Assembly (NCBI GenBank): GCA_024400755.1
Contig: JAKSMG010000001.1
Location: 186,001-250,000 of the forward strand
Reading direction: 5' to 3'
Length of the DNA: 64,000 bases
Source: Bacteroidales bacterium
GTDB lineage: Bacteria > Bacteroidota > Bacteroidia > Bacteroidales > WCHB1-69
Shown: positions 18,257-26,507 of the stretch, in pieces
How the letters are laid out: each line of letters begins with the position of its first letter
Numbering within the stretch: the first letter of the stretch is position 1
Notes under the pieces: model-generated
The model's database searches: none
Told to the model about the DNA's origin: nothing
What the model saw: the letters and a program-made list of their open reading frames with translations, nothing else
Program-made: the position numbers and the translations under genes

Positions 18257-19118
18257 TTTTGTCGATACCCCAAAGCAATTTTTCGCGAATAATCCGGTAA
18301 AAATCAGTATCGTCGAAAAGGACGGTTTGAATTGAGAATTTCTCTTTGGTGATAAGCAATTCCACAGGATTTTCGACGACCACGCGATTAGAATCCAGGG
18401 CCAAGGAGAAGCTGTTATTCCGACTCTCCACCACGATACGTATTTCCTCATCGGCAGAGACCACGATAGGTCTTACGCCCAAGGTATGGGAAGCGATGGG
18501 GGTTAACACGTTTACATTGGTTGACGGAACAATAATCGGGCCGCCGCAACTCAGCGAATAGGCCGTGGAACCTGTCGGCGTTGAGATAATCAGACCGTCG
18601 CCCCAATATGTGTTGACAGGTTTCCCACCCACAAAAACCTTGATGGCCGTTATCGAATTGTCATCGGAAGTCCGAACCGTAATGTCATTCAAAGCAAAAT
18701 CGGAAGGCAAGTCCAACGACTTAAGGCAACTCAAATGCAAGAGCGATCGTTTTTCGACCACATATTGGCCCGACAACAATTTGGTCAGGCATTCTTTGTA
18801 ATTATTTCGATTGATGGCTGTCAGGAAGCCAATTCGGCCGGTATTGATGCCGACCAAAGGTATGTTTAAATCGCCCACCAAATTAGCGGCATCAATGAAA
18901 GTACCGTCGCCGCCAAAGGACAGGAGAAAATCAACATCCTTAATGTTGGCCAAATCTGTATGATTGGCAAAAAAAACAAATTTTCCGGAAAGTTGCGGAC
19001 AATGGCAAATTTGATGAAAAACAATCTCACAACCCCGGGAAGCCAGGGTTGTGACGACTGATTTTATAAAAAGAATTTCATCTTCGTCGCATTTGCGACT
19101 ATAAACCGCAATTTTCAT
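18246..19118 (-). CDS. nadK: NAD kinase
   Basis: NAD kinase phosphorylates NAD+ to NADP+. The 290-residue product has the signature GGDGT at 69-73 and the second conserved block GDGLIISTPTGSTAYSLSCG, which binds NAD. The length is normal. Its start codon overlaps the stop of butyrate kinase by one base (TAATG), so translation is probably coupled. The last codons and stop overlap what may be the right end of a dispersed repeat element. Confidence 0.96.
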   Translation of the reverse strand: MKIAVYSRKCDEDEILFIKSVVTTLASRGCEIVFHQICHCPQLSGKFVFFANHTDLANIKDVDFLLSFGGDGTFIDAANLVGDLNIPLVGINTGRIGFLTAINRNNYKECLTKLLSGQYVVEKRSLLHLSCLKSLDLPSDFALNDITVRTSDDNSITAIKVFVGGKPVNTYWGDGLIISTPTGSTAYSLSCGGPIIVPSTNVNVLTPIASHTLGVRPIVVSADEEIRIVVESRNNSFSLALDSNRVVVENPVELLITKEKFSIQTVLFDDTDFYRIIREKLLWGIDKRNF

Positions 19119-20191
19119 TATGCGTATTCTTTCACCTGGATTTCTCCGTCAATAATCATATTGGCATTCATTGCCAGGGCCTTCATTTCATCTTCGCCCG
19201 GATAAACGGCAACTGGAGCAATCCAAGAAATATACTTTTTGATACGATTTACGACTGGAACGCCGTAAGCGATACCGCCGGTAAGGATAATGGCATCAAC
19301 TTTACCCTTCAAGACAGCGGCGTTTTCGCCAATCTGCTTAGCCACCTGGTAAGCCATAGCTTCTTCGAGCAAATCGGCTTTCTTGTCACCGGCAAGAGCT
19401 GCCTTTTCAATGGCATACGCGTCATTGGCACCAAAATAGGCCACATAGCCACCTTGACCGACAATCATCTTCTTCACCTCTTCGTAAGTATATTTTCCGC
19501 TGAAGCAAACATCAATAATCTGATTCATCGGAAGCGTTCCTGAACGTTCGGGTGAAAATGGTCCTTCGCCGTCCAACGCCTGGTTGACATCAATAACACG
19601 ACCCTGTTGGTGTGCGCCAACACTTACGCCGCCACCCATGTGGGCCACGATCAAATTCAATTCTTCATACTTTTTGCCATTATCATTGGCGTATGTTCTG
19701 GCGATGGCCTTTTGATTCAGGGCGTGGAAGATCGAAAGTCTTTCAAATTTCGGGTGTCCGGAAATTCGAGCCACTTCTTCAAATTCGTCCACGACCACGG
19801 GATCAGCGATATAAGCTTCCTTCAAACCGATGGACTGGGCAATACTATCGGCAATCAAACCGCCCAAGTTGCACGCGTGCTGTCCATTATATCCCTCACG
19901 CAAGTGTTTTTTCATCAATTCATTAACTCTGTAAACACCAGAAGTCAGAGGTTTTACCAAACCGCCACGGCCCATAACGATACCGATTTCGTTAAGGTTG
20001 ATGTTATTGTTTTTTAATTCTTCCAGAATCGTGTTCTTTCTAAAATCATATTGTTCGGCAATAGAACCAAAAACAGAAAGCTGCTCGGTAGTATGCTTGA
20101 TGTTTTTCAAAAACACTTGCTGCATTTGGTCGAACACAGCGATTTTTGTTGATGTAGAACCTGGATTAATAGCAAGAATTAAATTTCCCAT
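19118..20191 (-). CDS. buk: butyrate kinase
   Basis: Butyrate kinase interconverts butyryl-phosphate and butyrate, making ATP in the last step of one butyrate route; branched-chain acyl phosphates are also used by some members. The 357-residue product begins with the ASKHA phosphate-binding motif ILAINPGSTSTKIAVF. It has NLIVAHMGGGVSVGAH and DVNQALDGEGPFSPERSGTL, which separate butyrate kinase from acetate kinase. The start at 20191 is chosen because the upstream ATG gives a non-conserved leader. No phosphotransbutyrylase gene is adjacent. It is co-transcribed with nadK. Confidence 0.95.
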   Translation of the reverse strand: MGNLILAINPGSTSTKIAVFDQMQQVFLKNIKHTTEQLSVFGSIAEQYDFRKNTILEELKNNNINLNEIGIVMGRGGLVKPLTSGVYRVNELMKKHLREGYNGQHACNLGGLIADSIAQSIGLKEAYIADPVVVDEFEEVARISGHPKFERLSIFHALNQKAIARTYANDNGKKYEELNLIVAHMGGGVSVGAHQQGRVIDVNQALDGEGPFSPERSGTLPMNQIIDVCFSGKYTYEEVKKMIVGQGGYVAYFGANDAYAIEKAALAGDKKADLLEEAMAYQVAKQIGENAAVLKGKVDAIILTGGIAYGVPVVNRIKKYISWIAPVAVYPGEDEMKALAMNANMIIDGEIQVKEYA

Positions 20192-20238
20192 AATTGATAT
20201 ATAATTTAAGATTAATAATTTCAAAGTTGATTCGTTTG

Positions 20239-20246
20239 CAAATATA
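20239..20246 (-). promoter_or_regulatory. promoter -7 box for buk-nadK
   Basis: The minus strand reads TATATTTG followed by C, 47 nt before the buk ATG at 20191. Confidence 0.65.
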
Positions 20247-20367
20247 CAATTTTTTTTGATAGAAAAATCAAATTATTGATTTTTTATCTATTCAGCCATT
20301 AGGCCTAAGAAAATACACTTCTAAAAAAGGGACACTCCTTTAATCGACAAAGGATTTTGCGACAGCA

Positions 20368-21069
20368 TCATCTTCTTCGTTGCAAATATTTGACATATTC
20401 GTTATCGGGATATGAAGCGGATAAGGAATCGACCATCAATTGGAAGAGTTCGACATCGGTTTTTTCCTCCAAGAACCTACAATTATTGTAAATTTGATAA
20501 AAAGCAATCATTGAACTTAGAGAATGGGAGTTTTGTCCGATAAATTCCCGCAAATATTGTGTATGGGCATCCGTCAGCCGATTATATTTGTATTCCACCT
20601 CACTTCGCACCGAATCCACATCCCTGTAAGTCTGATAAATTTGCATTAGCGTGTCGGTATGGCGGACAAAAACGGCCAATGCGCTGTCCAATTGCCACAT
20701 CAATTGTGCATCGGTGGGACCTTTCACGTTGTACGTCCGAATCAGGTCGTTGGCATCTGCATTGATTTCAACGGTTTGTCCAAATTGAACCAAAGTGGTC
20801 AAAGCGTTTTCCGGGGAAAGTGAAATTTGCAGGAAAAGCGGATCTTCGGCATTCATTCCATCGGGAAGTTCGTTGGGTTTTAATTTAAAATCGAAGGCGT
20901 TATGGCTGACGTTGGTAGAATCCAGCAACACCAAACCATCTGTAGTCAGCAGTGACAAATACAGTTGACGATGATGTGCATTTTCCAGTTGTCCCCTGAT
21001 GTGAAGCGAATTATTTCCACAGGAGCAAAGCAAAATGATAGCGAAGAAAAAGCAACCTACCTTTTTCAT
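20368..21069 (-). CDS. DUF4369-type lipoprotein
   Basis: The 233-residue product starts MKKVGCFFFAIILLCSCGNN, with a lipobox Cys at 17. The next about 90 residues (SLHIRGQLENAHHRQLYLSL and on) look like the DUF4369 beta domain. In Bacteroidota that domain often precedes a thioredoxin-like AhpC/TSA domain. Here the thioredoxin part is absent and the rest is helical (VRSEVEYKYNRLTDAH). The start overlaps the stop of the upstream nuclease gene (ATGA), so it is the last gene of the rhomboid operon. An in-frame ATG 24 nt upstream is a weaker choice. The function is unknown. Confidence 0.75.
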   Translation of the reverse strand: MKKVGCFFFAIILLCSCGNNSLHIRGQLENAHHRQLYLSLLTTDGLVLLDSTNVSHNAFDFKLKPNELPDGMNAEDPLFLQISLSPENALTTLVQFGQTVEINADANDLIRTYNVKGPTDAQLMWQLDSALAVFVRHTDTLMQIYQTYRDVDSVRSEVEYKYNRLTDAHTQYLREFIGQNSHSLSSMIAFYQIYNNCRFLEEKTDVELFQLMVDSLSASYPDNEYVKYLQRRR

Positions 21070-22256
21070 TTCAGCAAGGAGATATTGGTCCAAATGGGAT
21101 AATGGTCTGACACCTTTAACGAATCGTAAGTAGTATAGCCGAAACTCTTGTATCGTTTATCGTGCAAGATATAATCTATACGAAACGACGGGAACGCGTC
21201 TCCGAAATAGGTCTGGCCCCGGCCTTCCCCACTCGCCCGGAACGCATCCTTGAAGCCGTGTCCCACCTTATGATACGCATACGAAACAGGCGAGTCGTTG
21301 AAATCGCCACAGATGACAATCGGATAACGGCAACTATCAATATGGGCACGCAGGGCTCTTGCCTGGTATTGCCTTTCGACAAATGCCTTGCCGATTTTAC
21401 GGTAGAGGACTTTCGCCTTTTTGTCCAGATTAGGATCATCGATACCGTGGGCAGAGATATCACGACCGATGGCATAATCTTCCTCATCCATGTGAATGGA
21501 AGCCAAATGCACATTGTAAATGCGAATAGTGTCGGACCTGTATTTAATATCGACATAAATTGAACCATTGGCAGAACTATCGCCCATATCCACATAATCA
21601 CCGTTCAAAATTCTATAACGGGAAAATACCGCCATTCCATAATGATAATCCTTTTTCTTATTATTAGCATAAAAATACTGATAACAATTCCGTTTTTTAT
21701 CATAGAGATTCAAGATATTCATAATGGTATCGGTTGTAGGAAATTTCAACTTTCCGCTTCCGTCGCAGAAAAACTCTTGAATGCAAAGGATTTCTGGCTT
21801 TTCTCTTGCCAAAAGGTCGAATACCTCTTTCAGATTTTGGTCGCGTTCGGCCTTCGTATCCACATCATAAAGACCAAACAATTTAGCATTGTAGCTCATC
21901 ACTTTCACACAACTGGCACACACCTCCGGTTTAGCGGTAGCCCGAAGTTGAAAGCAGCGATCTACATTATTAATATTAACAAGGATCAACATCACCGAAA
22001 TCAGCGAATAGCGATAATCAAATATCAGCCATAAGACGACAAACACTAAATTCGCGATTAACAGATACGGAAATGCCAATCCGCAATAGCTTATCAGCAC
22101 GCTAAACGATGGCGGAAAGACCGTTGACAGAAATGAAAACAGCAATGCCAAGGCAGCTATGGCGTTCAGGGACAACAGCAGCACCTTGAACAATGCCCCC
22201 AACAAAGACCGTCTTTTGTTTTTTTGAGTTTTATTATAATTCTTACTACGCCACAT
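21066..22256 (-). CDS. membrane-anchored endonuclease/exonuclease/phosphatase family protein
   Basis: The 396-residue product has a basic N-terminus, three hydrophobic segments in the first 100 residues (LLLSLNAIAALALLFSFLS, FPYLLIANLVFVVLWLIF, SLISVMLILVNI), then an EEP-fold catalytic domain. EEP motifs are visible: KVMSYNAKLFGLY, ILCIQEFF (catalytic Glu), ICGDFNDSP and a C-terminal SDHYPI with the catalytic His. EEP enzymes cleave phosphodiesters in DNA, RNA or lipids; the substrate is not clear. The domain likely faces one side of the inner membrane. It lies 5 nt behind the rhomboid gene. Confidence 0.88.
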   Translation of the reverse strand: MWRSKNYNKTQKNKRRSLLGALFKVLLLSLNAIAALALLFSFLSTVFPPSFSVLISYCGLAFPYLLIANLVFVVLWLIFDYRYSLISVMLILVNINNVDRCFQLRATAKPEVCASCVKVMSYNAKLFGLYDVDTKAERDQNLKEVFDLLAREKPEILCIQEFFCDGSGKLKFPTTDTIMNILNLYDKKRNCYQYFYANNKKKDYHYGMAVFSRYRILNGDYVDMGDSSANGSIYVDIKYRSDTIRIYNVHLASIHMDEEDYAIGRDISAHGIDDPNLDKKAKVLYRKIGKAFVERQYQARALRAHIDSCRYPIVICGDFNDSPVSYAYHKVGHGFKDAFRASGEGRGQTYFGDAFPSFRIDYILHDKRYKSFGYTTYDSLKVSDHYPIWTNISLLK

Positions 22257-22261
22257 ACCTA

Positions 22262-23287
22262 CTATCTTTTCGAATATTTAAACAAAAAGTCCTTTTCCTC
22301 TTGAGTTAGGGAATCGTAACCGGATTTTGAAATTTTATCGAGGATTTCGTCAAGATGGTGTTCTCGTTCCGCCTTGCGTACGTTGTATTCTTCATCACTC
22401 ATCGCTTGTCCCGAAAAATCATACCGGTCATTAGACGAAGTGAATTTAACTCTGCGGTGTTTCCGACTGTTCGAATTGGACCAGCCGTCATTGCGGTCGT
22501 GATGACGCCAAGCCACAATTAACAGGAAACCGAAGAGCATACCGCCAAGATGGGCGAAATGTGCGACACCATCGGCAGAACCGAAGACACCGTACAACAA
22601 TTCCAGGCCACCATAAATAACGACGAACCATTTTGCCTTGAGTGGAAGTAAAAAATAAACGTAAATTTCAGATTCGGGAAACATCATTCCGAAAGCCAGC
22701 AACAAGCCAAAAACGGAACCTGACGCACCGATAATATTAAATGAATTCAAAAACGAATTCTTAAAGGTCTCAATTTGCGGCACAAACTGCGTAACCGCAG
22801 ACGGATCTGCCTGTAACGCAAGTAGATTCTGGGCAATGGCATCCGTATTGATATGTGACACTTGCGACAGACGGCTAAACGTGTCGAGCGTAGGCGAAGC
22901 CAAAAAGTCATTCATTAATGTCAACGACGACTGAATTTGAAAATAAATAATGACGTAATGAATCAATGCCGCACCGATACCAGTAATCAGGTAATAAGAA
23001 ATAAAACGTCGGGGACCCCAGACATTCTCCACTGCCGAACCAAACATCCACAGGGCGAACATATTAAAGAACAGATGACCGAAATCGCCATGCATAAACA
23101 TATAGGTGATAATCTGCCACGGATGGAAATCGGAAGCCGAGAAATAGTGTAATCCAAAGATAGCGTCCAAATCAAACTTGCTTGCCAAGGCGATCTTCGC
23201 CAGAAACATCAAACCATTGATAATCAACAAGTTTTTGACAACTGTTGGTAAAATATTGAATCCGCCTGCTCGAATTTGGTCACTCAT
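22262..23287 (-). CDS. rhomboid family intramembrane serine protease
   Basis: Rhomboids cut membrane proteins within the bilayer. The 341-residue product has the catalytic Ser in GASG (Ser-189) and the catalytic His in AHLGG (His-246), plus HGDFGHLFFNMFALWMFG with the conserved HxxxN helix. About 65 residues (roughly 118-182) form a polar insert between the second and third membrane helices, more than most bacterial rhomboids have. The hydrophilic C-terminal 70 residues are charged and helical. It is the first gene of a three-gene operon with the nuclease and lipoprotein genes. Confidence 0.94.
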   Translation of the reverse strand: MSDQIRAGGFNILPTVVKNLLIINGLMFLAKIALASKFDLDAIFGLHYFSASDFHPWQIITYMFMHGDFGHLFFNMFALWMFGSAVENVWGPRRFISYYLITGIGAALIHYVIIYFQIQSSLTLMNDFLASPTLDTFSRLSQVSHINTDAIAQNLLALQADPSAVTQFVPQIETFKNSFLNSFNIIGASGSVFGLLLAFGMMFPESEIYVYFLLPLKAKWFVVIYGGLELLYGVFGSADGVAHFAHLGGMLFGFLLIVAWRHHDRNDGWSNSNSRKHRRVKFTSSNDRYDFSGQAMSDEEYNVRKAEREHHLDEILDKISKSGYDSLTQEEKDFLFKYSKR

Positions 23288-23309
23288 AATAACTCTACAT
23301 TTAAAAGTG

Positions 23310-23317
23310 CAAATTTA
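23310..23317 (-). promoter_or_regulatory. promoter -7 box for rhomboid operon
   Basis: The minus strand reads TAAATTTG followed by C, 22 nt before the ATG at 23287. Confidence 0.65.
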
Positions 23318-23346
23318 CATAAATTTTTTGAATCACGCTTATTTTG

Positions 23347-23414
23347 GAGTGAACTGTGATCAGTGAAGTGTAACCTGTAAACTGCGAATTGTGATCAGTA
23401 AACTGTGAATTGAG
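23347..23414. repeat. short degenerate direct repeat, period about 35 nt
   Basis: TGTGATCAGT occurs at 23355 and 23390, and variants of AACTGTGAATTG fill the space between. It lies upstream of the rhomboid promoter. No protein or known element is apparent. Confidence 0.55.
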
Positions 23415-23553
23415 AGCTGGCTTGTTTGAGTGATGAAAATGTGTGGTTTTTTGCTGGCATTTTTGGGGTTCGGGGATTGATTGAAGATGCAACTTTTCGG
23501 AAAAATTTTATAATCCACACCAACTGCCAAAAATTTAAACACTATTTTTTATA

Positions 23554-23626
23554 ACGGAATTATCTCTTTTAGTCTTTTAAAAGATTTTTTTCTCGAGAAT
23601 GATTTTCTTTTCCGTTCTTTTCTTTG
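23554..23626 (+). repeat. dispersed intergenic repeat, copy 2 (left part only)
   Basis: ACGGAATTATCTCTTTTAGT and the next about 55 bases match the left end of the element at 54652 with few differences, including the stretch with TTTTCTTTTCCGTT. The right half and right terminal repeat are missing, so this is a truncated copy. Confidence 0.65.
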
Positions 23627-23630
23627 AAAT

Positions 23631-23840
23631 TCACAGTGCCAAGCTATCGGAAAGGTTGCCCGACGATGGGGCGGCGTGACATCCGTGTCCAGAAATGACA
23701 CGCCACCACAAGGCATTGGTTTCAGCACTGTCGGCCCGCTGCCACAAAATAGGTGCGATAGGCATAGTTTGGCCGTATGAAAACAGCATCAATACAGTGC
23801 AGACTATCGTCAGGACAAATTTATATGTTTTGATTGGCAT
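23631..23840 (-). CDS. possible small exported protein, 69 residues
   Basis: The reading frame starts MPIKTYKFVLTIVCTVLMLF and looks like a signal peptide with possible cleavage after SYG, followed by about 45 residues without recognised domain. A TATTTTTG promoter box lies 74 nt upstream on the same strand, which supports expression. Against it, the 3' half may be derived from the neighbouring repeat element. I do not recognise a family. Confidence 0.4.
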   Translation of the reverse strand: MPIKTYKFVLTIVCTVLMLFSYGQTMPIAPILWQRADSAETNALWWRVISGHGCHAAPSSGNLSDSLAL

Positions 23841-23913
23841 ATACTGAAGATTGACTGGGCAGGCATTTTCGTATTTGGTTGATTATAAAACGTAATGAGC
23901 TGATTTTGCGTTG

Positions 23914-23921
23914 CAAAAATA
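23914..23921 (-). promoter_or_regulatory. promoter -7 box for the small exported protein
   Basis: The minus strand reads TATTTTTG followed by C, matching the Bacteroidota consensus. Confidence 0.5.
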
Positions 23922-24144
23922 ATGTCGTTTTGAGTAACATTTAACCCCTCACGCCTCAAATATGAATCCTGCACCTCAAGAACAACGATTATTCACGGTT
24001 AAAATAATCCCTCATATTGAGATTTAATTATTGATAATAAGCATATTATAGTGCTATTCTGTTGAATGTATTAGTGAAGGGATAAATGTTTTTTTTTGTG
24101 AATGATTAATGGCTTATTTTCATAAATTTGAATCTAAAATTGAT

Positions 24145-24152
24145 TATTTTTG
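24145..24152 (+). promoter_or_regulatory. promoter -7 box for LytTR regulator
   Basis: TATTTTTG followed by C lies 30 nt before the ATG at 24183. A longer reading frame from 24150 would start inside this box and is rejected. Confidence 0.65.
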
Positions 24153-24182
24153 CATCCGTATTCTTATTCAATAGTAAACATT

Positions 24183-25287
24183 ATGAAAAACTTGAACAAA
24201 GCTGTTGTCATTTTGCTGAACATCCTATTCTGCGGCATAACGCTTTATTTTTTCACCCACAATGCCTTTCTCCGTCCTTATGCGGGCAGTTTTTTCAAAG
24301 AGTTCGTCTCCTGCCTTTTATTACTGGGGGCATTATATGTCAATTATTTTATACTTTATCCAAAGATCCACCAAAAACGTTCACATACCATCTATTGGTT
24401 AACCTTGGTTTGCCTTGCCGCCGCAGTTGGGCTTGTGGATTTTGCCATTGCCTATCCATATATTATTTCTCATAACATACATGTCATCCAACTCGTCGGC
24501 TTCTATAGTTTCTTCTCAAAGACACTGTTTTTTATTGTTGGACGTAATCTCTCATTGAATTTCATTCCCTACCTGTTGAGGGAACGGCAATATTTCCGAC
24601 AGTCTTTAGAAAAAGAAGTAAGGGTCGTTTACCAGAATGTGCGGAAGCTTGATGTAATGGATAAAGACAGCAACATCCACCTGGTTGACATTGACGACAT
24701 ACTTTATTGTCACCAAATTGGAAACTACACGGAAATCTATATGATACAAAATAAGAAGTACTTACGTCTCGGTTCAATGAAGCATCTCGAACAGTTATTT
24801 GGCGAGGATGATTTTATCCGCATAACAACCACCATATTAGTGCCATTCCGATTCATTGCGTCCTATCAAGATAATATGATAACCCTAAAAAAAAATGTAT
24901 TGGGAGAAAAAACCTGCCACATTTGGGTTGGATTCCAAGATCCAGAAAGACATTGTTCAAAGAATTTCGGCCCATTTTCAAGAATGCGGCAAGACAGCAA
25001 ATGACAAAAATATTCCACAGGAAACGAACGTACCAAAAATCAAACGCAAACAGGCAATCCCTCCAGAAGAAAAAATAAAAAAAGTTCTTTCCTACATAAA
25101 AGCCCACCCCATTTGCAATTCTGCGGATATTATTGCTGAAACGAATTATTCGTTGAGTACAGTTGAACGCTGTCTATCCGAACTCAAAAATCAGGGATTG
25201 ATTAAACACACGGGAAGTAAAAAGAAAGGCGGTTACGCTATAGTTAATACACGGCAAAAGAAATCTGCCAAGATAAAAACATCCTGA
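24183..25287 (+). pseudogene. LytTR membrane regulator with C-terminal winged helix, frameshifted at an A9 run
   Basis: The first frame (24183-25004) encodes four hydrophobic segments, then a LytTR DNA-binding domain (VDIDDILYCHQIGNYTEIYM; DDFIRITTTILVPFRFI). It breaks in the middle of the last LytTR strands, at nine A (24887-24895), after which the frame-1 residues look unlike LytTR. The second frame (open to 25287) resumes exactly there: WEKKPATFGLDSKIQKDIVQ fits the end of LytTR, then comes a winged-helix segment (PICNSADIIAETNYSLSTVE; LKNQGLIKH). Removing one A joins both into about 367 residues. It could be an inactive gene, a sequencing error or phase variation. If intact it would be a membrane-bound transcription regulator with two DNA-binding domains. 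Confidence 0.7.
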
Positions 25288-25317
25288 TTTCTTCCAATAA
25301 CACATTGATTTTTTTTG

Positions 25318-25325
25318 TATTTTTG
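25318..25325 (+). promoter_or_regulatory. promoter -7 box for the ispC operon
   Basis: TATTTTTG followed by C lies 18 nt before the proposed TTG start at 25344. It excludes translation starts further upstream at 25305. Confidence 0.65.
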
Positions 25326-25343
25326 CAGATTAAAATCATAAAA

Positions 25344-26495
25344 TTGAAAAAGAAGGTTTGTTTATTGGGGTCAACGGGTTCGATGGGTGTTCAGGCACTG
25401 GAAGTTATCGACGAATTACCAGAACTTTTTGAGGTAGAAGTTTTGGCATGCCATTCCAATGCCGACCTACTCATCCAGCAGGCCAAAAAGTTTAAGCCCA
25501 ATGCCGTGGTCATTATTAATGATGACCGCTACGAATATGTTAAAGAACAATTGTGGAACGACGACATCAAGGTATTTGCCGGGGAATCTTCGTTATGCGA
25601 CATCGTAGAGATGAGCAGCATCGACATCGTGCTGTCCTGTATTGTGGGGATAGCCGGTTTAAGGCCCGTCTATCGCGCCATTTCCTGCGGGAAACCGATT
25701 GCCTTGGCCAACAAGGAGACTTTAGTCGTCGCCGGCGAGCTAATGACCCAACTTGCCATAGAGCATCACGTGCCGATTTTACCCGTCGATTCCGAACACT
25801 CCGCCATTTTTCAATCATTAGTCGGAGAATGGAACAATCCGTTGGAAAAAATCATCATCACGGCTTCGGGAGGTCCTTTCAGAGGAAAAAACAGAGAATT
25901 TTTGCAAAACGTAACGAAAGAGCAAGCACTGAAGCATCCCAACTGGAGTATGGGCAACAAAATCACCATTGACAGCGCCACTTTGATGAACAAGGGATTG
26001 GAAGTCATTGAGGCAAAATGGTTGTTTGATGCTGATTTAGACCAGATTGAAGTGGTCGTACATCCGCAGTCCATTGTTCATTCCCTCGTGCAGTTTGCCG
26101 ACGGCTCGGTGAAAGCGCAACTGGGATTGCCCAGCATGAAGCTGCCTATCCAATACGCACTCACCTACCCTCAACGTGAAGCCAACAAAATGCCGCGGCT
26201 GAATTTTGCGGATTATCCCTCGCTCACTTTCGAGAAGCCGGATATGGGAACTTTCCGTTGCCTTAAAATTGCCTACGAAGCGTCACGCGAAGGCGGAAAC
26301 CGTCCTTGCGTAATGAACGCCGCCAACGAGGTGGCCGTTTCGCTCTTTTTGCACGACCGCATCGGCTTTATGGACATCCCAGCCATCATTGAGCAGCAAT
26401 TGGCCGAAGTGCCTTTCGGCAAACCGTGCAGCATTGACGAATATCTGGAAACAGACAAAGAAGTTAGAAATAGAATATTAAAATCATATAATTAA
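25344..26495 (+). CDS. ispC: 1-deoxy-D-xylulose 5-phosphate reductoisomerase
   Basis: IspC (Dxr) makes 2-C-methylerythritol 4-phosphate from DXP with NADPH, the second step of the non-mevalonate isoprenoid pathway. The product has the NADPH motif VCLLGSTGSMGVQ at the start, and the substrate and metal site blocks ANKETLVVAGELM, PVDSEHSAIFQSL, TASGGPFRG and NPNWSMGNKITIDSATLMNK-like residues (HPNWSMGNKITID). No ATG fits; TTG at 25344, just before KKKVCLLG, gives the standard 383 residues. It leads an operon with rseP and lpxL, all envelope functions. Confidence 0.95.
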   Translation: MKKKVCLLGSTGSMGVQALEVIDELPELFEVEVLACHSNADLLIQQAKKFKPNAVVIINDDRYEYVKEQLWNDDIKVFAGESSLCDIVEMSSIDIVLSCIVGIAGLRPVYRAISCGKPIALANKETLVVAGELMTQLAIEHHVPILPVDSEHSAIFQSLVGEWNNPLEKIIITASGGPFRGKNREFLQNVTKEQALKHPNWSMGNKITIDSATLMNKGLEVIEAKWLFDADLDQIEVVVHPQSIVHSLVQFADGSVKAQLGLPSMKLPIQYALTYPQREANKMPRLNFADYPSLTFEKPDMGTFRCLKIAYEASREGGNRPCVMNAANEVAVSLFLHDRIGFMDIPAIIEQQLAEVPFGKPCSIDEYLETDKEVRNRILKSYN

Positions 26496-26507
26496 AAGAT
26501 TACAAAA

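Larger units (their letters stand above)
23841..24182. other. AT-rich intergenic region with two divergent promoters
   Basis: This 342-nt gap holds the minus-strand promoter box at 23914 and the plus-strand box at 24145. Between them I see no gene, repeat or stable hairpin. Confidence 0.6.

Noticed and set aside
19118..20191. Acetate kinase
   Set aside because: Sequence blocks around DGEGPFSPERSGTL and the length of 357 residues fit butyrate kinase; acetate kinases are about 400 residues.
25567..25818. Minus-strand and alternate-frame ORFs inside ispC and other genes
   Set aside because: They are rich in Arg and Ser, have no homologous pattern and lie fully within conserved genes: shadows of real coding sequence.
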